64,000 nucleotides of DNA from Rhodoferax koreense. Lineage in GTDB: Bacteria; Pseudomonadota; Gammaproteobacteria; Burkholderiales; Burkholderiaceae_C. The notes under the pieces are model-generated. The model was not told where the DNA came from, did no database searches, and saw nothing but the letters and a program-made list of their open reading frames with translations. Location of the stretch: the NCBI RefSeq assembly GCF_001955695.1, contig NZ_CP019236.1, positions 2,356,001 to 2,420,000 of the forward strand. Reading direction: 5' to 3'. A program made the translations under genes and the position numbers. Shown one piece after another: positions 8,750 through 16,718 of this stretch (the first letter of the stretch is position 1; every line of letters begins with the position of its first letter).

Positions 8750-8798
8750 AAGGCCCAGCATAGGCGAGGGCATACACCCGTGGGTTGATAAGTGTCAA
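8750..8798 (-). promoter_or_regulatory. FNR/Anr-type class II promoter of uspA
   Basis: TTGAT-AAGT-GTCAA at 8785-8798 matches the FNR consensus TTGAT-N4-ATCAA at nine of ten positions. Reading toward uspA, a -10 hexamer TATGCT lies at 8762-8757, putting the transcription start near 8750. The dyad centre (8791.5) is then 41.5 bp upstream of that start, exactly the class II activator position. Binding and start site are inferred from spacing alone. Confidence 0.6.
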
Positions 8799-8946
8799 GC
8801 GTCTACCGCTTGCCAGGCCGGTTCGCGCCGCGACTTCGCAAAAATGCGTGCCCGACTGTCGTGGATATGACGAACGGAGTAACAATGTGTCACTCTCCCG
8901 CGTCATAATGTTTCGATGTTTTGTGCGCACAAATTGTTTTAGCTCT

Positions 8947-10287
8947 ATGCAAGATAACCAGTCGATGTGGATTGATGTCGCGCAGCTGCGTCGCGGCCTG
9001 TTCGTACAACTCGATCTCGGCTGGATGGACCACCCCTTTCCCAAGGGCAGTTTCCGCATCGTCTCCGAAGAGCAGATCAATACCATCCGCTCGCTCGGCC
9101 TGAGCCAGGTGCGTTATTTTCCCGCTCAGAGCGACGCGGCAGCGGTGACGCCCCACGAAGCCTTCCAAGTCGGTGACGCACCGGCCGGCCTGTCTCCAGC
9201 CGTTACGTCGGAGGCTGTGGCGGATGAACTGGCGCCAGTGGCCACGGCCGCGGCGCCCCTGGACGAAGTCGCGCAGGCGCGCGCCCAGCGCCGCGAGAAG
9301 CTCAACGCCCAGCAACGCAGCCTGCAGGTCTGCGAGCGTCGGTTCACCGAGGCCATGCGCCAGTTCCGCCGCATCGCCGAACAGGCCGGCAGCAAGCCGG
9401 CGGCCGCGCGCGAACAGAGCCAGGCGCTGGTGGGCGGCTGTGTCAACGACATCCTGGGCGACGGCGAATCGGCCATCCGGCTGCTGTCAGAGACCATGGG
9501 CGACCGCAGTGCAGAGCACCCGGTCAATGTGATGGTGATCTCGCTCCTGCTCGGCAAGGCGCTCGGCCTGCCCACGGGCGAACTGCATGCGCTGGGCGTG
9601 GCGGCGCTGGTGCACGACCTCGGCAAGAGCCAGTTGCCCGAGCGCATGCGGTATGCCGATCCCGGCTTTTCGGACTCCGAGTTGCAGTTCTACCGCGAAC
9701 ACGTGCAGCACAGCCTGCAGATCGGCCAGCGCATGGATTTGCCGCCCGATGTGCTCTCTGCGATCGCCCAGCACCACGAGATGGTCGATGGTTCGGGTTT
9801 CCCGGCGCAGTTGCGCGGCGACCGGATGCTTGCCGCGAGCAAGATCCTGGCGCTGGTCAACCACTACGACAACCTGTGCAACCCGGCCCGGCTGGTGAAC
9901 GCACTCACGCCGCACGAGGCGCTGTCGCTGATCTTCGCGCAGATGAAGCCGCGCTTCGACAGTCTCACGCTGGGCGCGTTCATCCGCATGATGGGGGTGT
10001 ACCCCCCGGGCTCGGTGGTGCAGCTGGCGAACGACGGTTTTGCGATCGTGGTCTCGGTGAACTCGGCGCGGCCACTCAAGCCGCGGGTCATCGTGCACGA
10101 CGTGAGCGTGCCGCGCGAGGAGGCGCTGATCGTCGACCTCGAGGACGCGCCGGCCCTGGGCATCCGGCGCAGCATGAAGCCTTCGCAACTGCCGCGTGCC
10201 GCGCTCGACTACCTCTCGCCGCGGCCGCGCGTCTGTTATTACTACGAACGGGCAGCTGGCGCCGACCGGTCCGGGCAGCACACGTGA
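8947..10287 (+). CDS. HD-GYP domain c-di-GMP phosphodiesterase with N-terminal DUF3391
   Basis: 446 aa. The N terminus (MWIDVAQLRRGLFVQLDLGW) is the DUF3391 domain usually fused to HD-GYP in Burkholderiales. A coiled-coil-like Arg/Gln/Glu-rich linker (about residues 100-150) follows. The HD-GYP domain contains HD at 223-224 (LVHDLGKSQLP), and HHE at 276-278 with D281-G-S-G-F-P, so the GYP motif is GFP but all metal ligands are present. Predicted to hydrolyse c-di-GMP to pGpG/GMP. Start chosen at 8947 to match the family; no good ribosome site is visible. It overlaps the next gene by one base (TGATG). Confidence 0.88.
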   Translation: MQDNQSMWIDVAQLRRGLFVQLDLGWMDHPFPKGSFRIVSEEQINTIRSLGLSQVRYFPAQSDAAAVTPHEAFQVGDAPAGLSPAVTSEAVADELAPVATAAAPLDEVAQARAQRREKLNAQQRSLQVCERRFTEAMRQFRRIAEQAGSKPAAAREQSQALVGGCVNDILGDGESAIRLLSETMGDRSAEHPVNVMVISLLLGKALGLPTGELHALGVAALVHDLGKSQLPERMRYADPGFSDSELQFYREHVQHSLQIGQRMDLPPDVLSAIAQHHEMVDGSGFPAQLRGDRMLAASKILALVNHYDNLCNPARLVNALTPHEALSLIFAQMKPRFDSLTLGAFIRMMGVYPPGSVVQLANDGFAIVVSVNSARPLKPRVIVHDVSVPREEALIVDLEDAPALGIRRSMKPSQLPRAALDYLSPRPRVCYYYERAAGADRSGQHT

Positions 10288-12722
10288 TGCGGGCCGCGCT
10301 GGGGCCGTGGATCGAGTGTGTCCTCGATGCGGTCTGGATCGTCGAGCGGAGCACGCTCAATATCGTCGCCGTGAACGAAGCCGCGGTGCAACTCCTCGGC
10401 CTGGCCCGGCAGGAGCTGATCGGCCGGCGTGTCACCGACCTCACCGCGTCGCCGGAAGACATCTTCTTCTGGGAGGACGTCGCGGCCGGCCACGACCAGA
10501 CGATTCATTCCGAGACCCGCATGCCCTGCGGCGACGGCCAGACGCTGCAGGTCGAGCGGCGCATCAGCCCCCTGCAGCTCGGCGCGGAGGCCGACGGGGA
10601 GGGGCAGGTCTTCATGGTCTGCATGCGCGACCGCAGCCAGCAGCGCCACATGGAGGACGAACTCGAACTGGTGCTCGCCGAGATGCAGGCCACGCTGGAG
10701 GCCACGGCCGACGGCATCCTGGTGTGCAACCTCGACGGCGGCATCGCCGCGTGCAACCGCCGCTTCGCTGAACTATGGGACGTGCCGGAGGCCATGCTGG
10801 TGCGCCGCGACGACGAAGCGCTGCACGGCCACATGGCCTCGCTGATGCTCGATCCCGAGGGCTACAGCCGGCGGCTGGCGCAGATCGCGGTCAACCCGCT
10901 GGGCGAAAGCACCGACGTGCTGATCTTGCGCACCGGCCGGCTGATCGAGCGCATGACGCTGCCGCAGCACAGCCAGGGCCGTTCCATCGGCCGCGTGTAT
11001 TCGTTTCGCGACATCACGCAGCGCGTCGAGGCGGAGTCGGGCCTGCGGCTGGCCGCCAAGGTGTTCGAGTCGAGCCTGGACGCCATCTTCATCGCCGGCC
11101 CCGACCACCGCATCGTCGCCGTCAACCCGGGCTGCGTGCGGCTCACGCGCTACACGCAGGAGCAGTTGCTCGGCCGTCTGGCGCCCGAACTGTTCTGCGA
11201 CGCGGAAGAGGCCGGGCTGTTCGAACGCGTGCAGGGCCGCTGGAGCCGTGAGGGCTACTGGGACGGCGAGGCGCTGCACGCGCGTGGCGATGCCAGCCTG
11301 TGCCCGGTACAGCTGTCCTGGGTGGTGCTGCGCGACGAACAGGGTGAAGTGCGCCAGAGCATCGGCTTCTTCAAGGACCTAACCGAAAGCAAGGCTGCGC
11401 AGCGCCGCATCGAACAGCTGGCCTACACCGATCTGCTGACCGGGCTGCCGAACCGGCTGCTGCTGGGGCAGCGCGTGGACTTCGCACTGCGCCAGGCCGA
11501 ACGCGACGGTGGCGAGTTCGCCGTGCTGTTCATGGACCTGGACCGCTTCAAGAACATCAACGATTCGCTCGGCCACGTGTTCGGCGACCGTGTCTTGGTG
11601 GAAGTGGCCGGGCGCATCGCCGCCTGCCTGCGCCAGGTCGACACCCTGTGCCGGCTCGGCGGCGACGAATTCGTGGCCTACCTGCACCAGGCCGACGTGG
11701 CCGCGGCGGAAACCGTGGCGCGCCGGATCCTGGAAAGCCTGGCCCAGCCCTTCCTGGTCGAGGAGATGCATTTCTCGGTGAGCAGCAGCATTGGGGTGGC
11801 CATGTTCCCGAATGACGGCGTGACGCTCGACGAACTCATCAAATGCGCCGACACCGCCATGTACCGCGTGAAGGAACGCGGCCGCGCCAATTTCCGCTTC
11901 TACCAGCGGCAGATGAACGTGGAGATGCTGTCGCGCATGAAGATGGACCACGCCATGCGCCTGGCGATGGACAACGGCCTGTTCCGCCTGCATTACCAGC
12001 CGCAGGTGAGCCTGAGCACCGGCCAAGTGGTGGGCGTGGAGGCGCTGATCCGCTGGCTCGACCCCGACCTGGGCCATGTGTCGCCGGCGGACTTCATCCC
12101 GCTGGCCGAGGACACCGGCTACATCGTCACCATCGGGGCCTGGGTGCTCGGCGAAGCCGTGCGCCAGGCGGCGGTCTGGCAACGCATGGGCTGGCCGACG
12201 GCGGTGTCGGTGAACGTGTCGGCGCTGCAGTTCCAGCAGGGCGACTTCGTGGAGCGCGTGGCGGCGGTGCTGGAAAGCGAGGGGCTGGCGCCCGCGTTGC
12301 TGGAGCTCGAACTGACCGAATCGATCCTGGTGAAGGACGCGGCCGAGGCGCTGGCCCGGCTCGAGGCGCTGGCCGCGCTCGGCGTGACGCTGTCCATCGA
12401 CGATTTCGGAACCGGCTACTCCAGCCTGGCCTACCTGAAGAAGTTCCCGATCCACAAGCTCAAGATCGACCGTTCCTTCATCAGCGGCCTGCCCGAGGAC
12501 GAGAACGACCACGCCATCGTCAGCGCCATCATCCAGCTCGGCCGGGCCATGAAGCTGACCATCATCGCCGAGGGGGTGGAAACCATTCCCCAGCGTGCCA
12601 TGCTGCAACACCTGCAGTGCGACCAGTACCAGGGCTACCTGTGCGCCCCCGGCATGCCGGCCGACGAACTCGAGCGCACCATCGAGGCTGTGCGCGAGAA
12701 GGCCGCACTCAGCGCGGCCTGA
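10287..12722 (+). CDS. PAS-PAS-PAS-GGDEF-EAL c-di-GMP turnover protein
   Basis: 811 aa, no transmembrane segments. Three PAS-type sensor modules (about 5-115, 130-245, 255-370) precede an intact diguanylate cyclase motif GGDEF at 458-462 with an RxxD inhibitory site (RQVD) five residues before it, and an intact EAL domain (E585-A-L, DDFGTGYSS, ELTES). Both activities are therefore possible; the I-site suggests product feedback. The start codon overlaps the stop of the HD-GYP gene by one base, so a phosphodiesterase and a possible cyclase are translationally coupled. Last gene of the pair; a converging permease follows within 4 bp. Confidence 0.9.
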   Translation: MRAALGPWIECVLDAVWIVERSTLNIVAVNEAAVQLLGLARQELIGRRVTDLTASPEDIFFWEDVAAGHDQTIHSETRMPCGDGQTLQVERRISPLQLGAEADGEGQVFMVCMRDRSQQRHMEDELELVLAEMQATLEATADGILVCNLDGGIAACNRRFAELWDVPEAMLVRRDDEALHGHMASLMLDPEGYSRRLAQIAVNPLGESTDVLILRTGRLIERMTLPQHSQGRSIGRVYSFRDITQRVEAESGLRLAAKVFESSLDAIFIAGPDHRIVAVNPGCVRLTRYTQEQLLGRLAPELFCDAEEAGLFERVQGRWSREGYWDGEALHARGDASLCPVQLSWVVLRDEQGEVRQSIGFFKDLTESKAAQRRIEQLAYTDLLTGLPNRLLLGQRVDFALRQAERDGGEFAVLFMDLDRFKNINDSLGHVFGDRVLVEVAGRIAACLRQVDTLCRLGGDEFVAYLHQADVAAAETVARRILESLAQPFLVEEMHFSVSSSIGVAMFPNDGVTLDELIKCADTAMYRVKERGRANFRFYQRQMNVEMLSRMKMDHAMRLAMDNGLFRLHYQPQVSLSTGQVVGVEALIRWLDPDLGHVSPADFIPLAEDTGYIVTIGAWVLGEAVRQAAVWQRMGWPTAVSVNVSALQFQQGDFVERVAAVLESEGLAPALLELELTESILVKDAAEALARLEALAALGVTLSIDDFGTGYSSLAYLKKFPIHKLKIDRSFISGLPEDENDHAIVSAIIQLGRAMKLTIIAEGVETIPQRAMLQHLQCDQYQGYLCAPGMPADELERTIEAVREKAALSAA

Positions 12723-12725
12723 GCT

Positions 12726-13544
12726 TCAGCGGGTCGTCAGCCCTTTCCAGAGCATGTAGGCCGCCAGCAGGTAGAGGATGCTGGCGAACACGCGCTTGAG
12801 CTTCTTCACTGGCAGCCCGTGCGCGGCCCTGGCGCCGAGCGGGGCGGTGAAGACGCTGCACAGCGCGATCACGCCCAGCGCGGGCAGCCACACATAGCCC
12901 AGCGAGCCCGCGGGCAGACCCGCCACGCGGGTGCCGCTGGCCACGTAGCCGACCACGTTGGCCACGGCGATCGGGAAGCCGAGTGCCGCACTCGTGGCCA
13001 CCGCGTTGTGCATCGCGACGTTGCACCAGGTCATGAACGGCACGCTGATGAAGCCGCCGCCCGCTCCGACCAGGCCGGACAGGAAGCCGATGAAGCCGCC
13101 GGCCGCGAGCTGGCCCGCCGTGCCCGGCATCTGCCGCGTCGGGGCGGGCTTCTTGTCGAGGAACATCTGCGTGGCCGAGAAGCCGACGAACAGCCCGAAG
13201 AAGATCGCCAGCGACGAACCCTTGAGCAGCGCGAAAACACCCAGGCTGCCCAGCATGCTGCCGAGCACGATGCCCGGCGCCAGCCGGCGCACGATGTCCC
13301 AGCGCACCGCACCGCGCCGGTGGTGCGCACGCACGCTGGCGATGGAGGTGAACATGATGGTGGCCATGGAGGTGGCGATGGCCATCTTGACGGCCAGGTC
13401 AGGCGCCACGCCGCGTGCCGACATCAGGTAGGTGATGAACGGCACCATCAGCATGCCGCCACCGATGCCGAGCAGGCCGGCGAGGAAGCCGGAGCCCAGG
13501 CCCAGCAGCGCGAGTTCGAAAACCAGGGTCGGGTCCAGGCTCAT
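12726..13544 (-). CDS. TSUP-family (TauE/SafE) anion permease
   Basis: 272 aa polytopic membrane protein with about eight helices. Duplicate halves each carry the TSUP motif GxLAGLLGIGGG (GFLAGLLGIGGGMLMVPF at ~17-34; GFLSGLVGAGGGFISVPF near 150). The family moves sulfite, sulfoacetate or related organosulfur anions; the substrate here is unknown. A longer reading frame exists back to a GTG at 13634, but that would overlap the 3' end of the 6S RNA, so ATG 13544 (MSLDPTLVFELALLGLGSG) is preferred; it has no clear ribosome site. Confidence 0.85.
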   Translation of the reverse strand: MSLDPTLVFELALLGLGSGFLAGLLGIGGGMLMVPFITYLMSARGVAPDLAVKMAIATSMATIMFTSIASVRAHHRRGAVRWDIVRRLAPGIVLGSMLGSLGVFALLKGSSLAIFFGLFVGFSATQMFLDKKPAPTRQMPGTAGQLAAGGFIGFLSGLVGAGGGFISVPFMTWCNVAMHNAVATSAALGFPIAVANVVGYVASGTRVAGLPAGSLGYVWLPALGVIALCSVFTAPLGARAAHGLPVKKLKRVFASILYLLAAYMLWKGLTTR

Positions 13545-13611
13545 CTTGTCGTTGTTGTCGAGTCGGCGATGCCACCCGGACGGCTTGCTGGATGGCGCCT
13601 GGGCGAAGGAA

Positions 13612-13792
13612 ATAGGTGTCTGCGAATGATCCACCGGACCGGCATCCTGAACCGGGGTTCAGGTGGGCTAGGTCAACCTGACGTTGGGTTCATCTGACGC
13701 GAGATGATCACGCTCACCAGGGGATGTTCCAAGCCCGGGCTCAATGAGCATTGGTTCAAGGAAATATAAAGCCCGACGGGTTCGCAGACGCC
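13612..13792 (-). ncRNA. ssrS: 6S RNA
   Basis: About 180 nt between zapA and the TSUP gene, on the same strand as zapA, the standard location of ssrS in proteobacteria. The 5' segment GGCGTCTGCGAA (13792-13781) pairs with TTCGCAGACACC (13626-13615) in 11 of 12 positions to form the closing stem. The interior contains the 6S-like hairpin CCTGAACC-CCGGTTCAGG and the element CCTTGAACC on the other side, enclosing an open region that would mimic an open promoter. A -10 hexamer TACAAT (13801-13796) sits 5-8 bases before the predicted 5' end. 6S RNA binds sigma70 RNA polymerase. Ends are accurate to a few bases only. Confidence 0.78.
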
Positions 13793-13884
13793 TCGATTGT
13801 AGGCCCATGCGCGGGCCGCGCGGGAAATTTACCGGGGTTTACGCCTGTGCCGCGTGCGGGCATGCGCAGACCCGTTTGACAGCT

Positions 13885-14217
13885 TCAGATGAGCCGGCCG
13901 TCGTCGCCGAGCGCCTCGTCGAGTCGCGCCAGCAGCGAGCCCAGCTGCGTGTCGCTGCCTTCTGGCAGAGGCGACGCGGCGACCGCCGGTGCCGGCGCCG
14001 CCACGGTGGGCGCGGGTGCGCGATCGGACAGGTCGAACGCCAGGTTCAGCGCCGCCAGCACGGCGATGCGGTCGCGCGCCTTGACCTTGCCGGCATCACG
14101 GATCGCGCACATGGCGGCGTCCACCTTGGCGACGGCCGCCTGCAGCCGTTCGGCACCATCCTCGGGGCAGCCCAGGCGGTAGCTCTGGCCCATGATCTGA
14201 ACTTCGAGCTGGTTCAT
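13885..14217 (-). CDS. zapA: Cell division protein ZapA
   Basis: 110 aa. N-terminal ZapA globular domain MNQLEVQIMGQSYRLGCPED, followed by the dimerisation helix (AAVAKVDAAMCAIRDAGKVK) and the conserved RIAVLAALNLAFDL segment. The C terminus is Ala/Pro-rich and variable. ZapA bundles FtsZ protofilaments at the division ring. The start overlaps the stop of the zapB-like gene by four bases (ATGA), and 6S RNA lies directly downstream, the same order found across beta- and gammaproteobacteria. Confidence 0.92.
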   Translation of the reverse strand: MNQLEVQIMGQSYRLGCPEDGAERLQAAVAKVDAAMCAIRDAGKVKARDRIAVLAALNLAFDLSDRAPAPTVAAPAPAVAASPLPEGSDTQLGSLLARLDEALGDDGRLI

Positions 14218-14462
14218 CGTGAAGTGTCCTGGCGCGGTGCCGGACGCACCACCGGCGGTGCGGTGACCTCGGGCAGGCGCTCGAGCAATGCGTCGATGCG
14301 CGCACGCGCGGCACCGAGGCGGGATTTGAGGGAGTCGCGTTCATGGACCAGCAGCGCCACCTGTTCGGACAACAAGGCATTCGTGCGCTGCAGCTCGTGG
14401 TAGCGCACCAGGAGGCGTTCGGTGCGCTCGGCGATCTGTTCGATTTGGGTGGGTTGGGCCAT
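14214..14462 (-). CDS. Small coiled-coil protein, ZapB-like, upstream of zapA
   Basis: 82 aa, almost entirely predicted coiled coil (IEQIAERTERLLVRYHELQ, then EQVALLVHERDSLKSRLG and ARARIDALLERLP), ending in a Pro/Arg tail. Same size, position and coiled-coil character as the ZapB-like protein co-transcribed with zapA in Burkholderiales; role would be division-ring stabilisation with ZapA. Start taken as ATG 14462 (MAQPTQIEQ); another ATG four codons upstream (14474) has a better purine-rich leader GGGGAACC and cannot be excluded. Confidence 0.75.
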   Translation of the reverse strand: MAQPTQIEQIAERTERLLVRYHELQRTNALLSEQVALLVHERDSLKSRLGAARARIDALLERLPEVTAPPVVRPAPRQDTSR

Positions 14463-14525
14463 ACAGAACAACATTGTAGGTTCCCCACTGGCTTGCGACG
14501 GTCGACAGGCTCTAAAATCGGCTCT

Positions 14526-14750
14526 GTTGGTGCTCGCGGACTGGTTCACAGGCCGCAGTTCAACGGGAAGCAGGAGGGCGTCGCCAGACGCCTGGCCTGC
14601 GCTGCCCCCGCAACGGTCAAACGGACGAGTCGTTTTCCGGACATTTTCCGGCCACGGCTCCGCTGCCATCAATCAGCCACTGGGTGTGCTTCGAACACGC
14701 ACCTGGGAAGGCGATGGGAGTCTTCCGTCAGCCCGGATACCGGCCAACAA
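14526..14750 (+). promoter_or_regulatory. Cobalamin riboswitch controlling btuB and the cobalamin operon
   Basis: About 225 nt in the 384-bp leader before btuB. Diagnostic parts are the conserved GGGAAGCAGG (from 14564), GCTGCCCCCGCAACGGTC (14602-14619), the GCCACTGG helix segment (from 14680), GGGAAGGCGATGGGAG (14705-14720) and the B12 box TCAGCCCGGATACCGGCC (14728-14745). These appear in the canonical order and spacing. A TAAAAT -10-like hexamer at 14513-14518 would start transcription just before the aptamer. The riboswitch binds adenosylcobalamin and represses expression of downstream genes, here transport plus late biosynthesis. Confidence 0.93.
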
Positions 14751-14846
14751 GGTGGCCGCGCCGTTCCGATCCGTCGGGCAGTGCGGCCGTTACGCCCAAG
14801 CACTGGCGGGGAAGCCGGTGCGGGTATTGTTTGTACGACGCATCTC

Positions 14847-16688
14847 ATGAAAAACTGTGTTTCCGCCTGGCGCCTGGCTGCCCTGCCTGTGGCCCTGGCC
14901 GCTGCTTTCACTTCGCTCGCTTCCGCCCAATCGCTGAAAGAAACCGTGGTCACCGCCACGCGCACCGAGCAGAACCTGGTCGACCTGGTGGCCGACGTCT
15001 CCATCGTCGACCGCGACACCATCGAAAAGAGCGGCGCCGTCGGCGTGGCCGACGTGCTGGCGCGCCTGCCCGGTGTCGAGATCACGCGCAACGGCGGCCC
15101 CGGCAATGCCACCAGTGTGTTCCTGCGCGGTGCCGAATCGCGTTTCACCGCGGTCTACATCGACGGCATCCGCATCGATTCGCAGGCCACCGGTGGCGCG
15201 CCCTGGGAGCAGATTCCTTTGTCGCGAATCGAACGCATCGAAGTGCTGCGCGGCCCGGCCGCGGCGGTCTACGGCTCCGACGCCATCGGCGGCGTGATCC
15301 AGCTGTTCACCAGGAAGGGCGAGGGCAAGCCCGCGCCGACGGTGGGCCTCGGTCTCGGCAGCCGCGGCACGCGCACGGCGGAGGCCGGCATCAGCGGCGG
15401 CTTCGCCACGAGCGGCGAGGGCAGCCCGGTGATCGACTACGCGCTCGGCATCTCGCACGAGCGCAGCGACGGTTTCAACGCCCGCCCGATCGCCACCGCC
15501 AACCCCGACGACGACGGCTACAGCCGCACCTCGGGCAACGCGCGGGTCGGCCTGCAGATCGACGCGCGCCAGCGCATCGAAGGCACCTGGCTGGCCAGCA
15601 ACCTGAATTCGCAATACGACGGCAGCCTCACGGCGGACGACCGCAACCACAACCAGCTGCGCACGGCCGGGGCGGCCTGGCTGTCGAAATGGACCGACCG
15701 CTATGCGACGCGCGTGCAGTTGAGCGAATCCACCACGCAATACAGCACCACGCCGTCGGTCTACCTCACCGAGACGCGGCTGCGCAACTTCCTGTTCCAG
15801 AACGAATACCGGCTCGGCGCCCACCTGTTCACCGCCGCGCTCGAACGCCGCGAAGACCGGCTGCAGAACCCCACCGGCACCCCGGCCATCGACGGCGAGC
15901 GCGCGCAGACCGGCCTGGCGCTGGGCTACGGCTACACCGCCGGGCCACACAGCGTACAGGCCAACCTGCGGCGCGACCACGACAGCGAATTCGGCGGCAA
16001 GACCACCGGCAGCGCGGCCTACGGTTACGCCCTCACGCCGCAGTGGCGCGCCACCGTGTCGGCAGGCAATTCCTTCCGGGCACCGACGCTCTACCAGCGC
16101 TTCAGCGAATACGGCAAGGCCAGCCTGCAGCCCGAGAGCGGCCACAACGTCGAAGCCGGCCTGCGCTGGACCGAGGGCGCCACCAGCGTCGGCATGGTGG
16201 CCTACCGCAACCGCGTGAAGAACCTCATCGTGTTCGGCGGCGCCGGTGCCTGTGCCTCGGCCTTCGGCTGCTACGACAGCGTGGGCCGCGCGGAATACAA
16301 GGGCGTGACGCTGACGGCCAACCACAGCGTGGCCGGCGTCTCACTGCGCGGCTCCATCGACGTGCAGGACCCGCGCGACCTCGACAGCGACCACCAGCTG
16401 GCGCGCCGTGCCCGCCGCCACGCCGCGTTCGGTGCCGATACCCGCGTCGCCGGTTGGACCGTCGGTGCCGAAGTCCAGCTCTCGGCGCGCCGCTTCGACA
16501 ACGCGGCCAACACCGCCGTGCTCGGCGGCTACGGCGTGGCCAACCTGTATGCCGACACGCAGGTGACGCGCGACCTGACCCTGCTCGCGCGGCTCAACAA
16601 CCTGGGCGACAAGAGTTACCAGACGGCGCGCACCTATGCCAACGAAGGCCGCAGTCTGTACGTGGGCCTGAAATGGGCGCCGCAGTGA
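14847..16688 (+). CDS. btuB: TonB-dependent vitamin B12 receptor
   Basis: 613 aa outer-membrane receptor. Signal peptide MKNCVSAWRLAALPVALAAA, TonB box ETVVTATRTEQN right after cleavage, plug domain motifs (DVLARLPGVEITRNGG, FLRGAESRFTAVYIDGIR, RIEVLRGPAAAVYGSDAIGG), then a 22-strand barrel ending in ...RSLYVGLKWAPQ with a C-terminal aromatic pattern slightly displaced. It is directly downstream of the cobalamin riboswitch and heads the cobalamin operon, which makes BtuB function secure. The frame is open upstream through the riboswitch, but ATG 14847 with the signal peptide is the real start. Confidence 0.93.
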   Translation: MKNCVSAWRLAALPVALAAAFTSLASAQSLKETVVTATRTEQNLVDLVADVSIVDRDTIEKSGAVGVADVLARLPGVEITRNGGPGNATSVFLRGAESRFTAVYIDGIRIDSQATGGAPWEQIPLSRIERIEVLRGPAAAVYGSDAIGGVIQLFTRKGEGKPAPTVGLGLGSRGTRTAEAGISGGFATSGEGSPVIDYALGISHERSDGFNARPIATANPDDDGYSRTSGNARVGLQIDARQRIEGTWLASNLNSQYDGSLTADDRNHNQLRTAGAAWLSKWTDRYATRVQLSESTTQYSTTPSVYLTETRLRNFLFQNEYRLGAHLFTAALERREDRLQNPTGTPAIDGERAQTGLALGYGYTAGPHSVQANLRRDHDSEFGGKTTGSAAYGYALTPQWRATVSAGNSFRAPTLYQRFSEYGKASLQPESGHNVEAGLRWTEGATSVGMVAYRNRVKNLIVFGGAGACASAFGCYDSVGRAEYKGVTLTANHSVAGVSLRGSIDVQDPRDLDSDHQLARRARRHAAFGADTRVAGWTVGAEVQLSARRFDNAANTAVLGGYGVANLYADTQVTRDLTLLARLNNLGDKSYQTARTYANEGRSLYVGLKWAPQ

Positions 16689-16718
16689 GCACCGCGTTGG
16701 CGCTGAAAGGCATGCGCC

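Noticed and set aside
13545..13634. Longer N terminus for the TSUP permease from GTG 13634
   Set aside because: It would overlap the 3' end of the 6S RNA and adds a hydrophilic leader not typical of the family.
14343..14846. The btuB reading frame stays open for about 500 bp upstream of the chosen start
   Set aside because: That stretch is the cobalamin riboswitch and the zapB-like gene on the other strand; the signal peptide begins at 14847.
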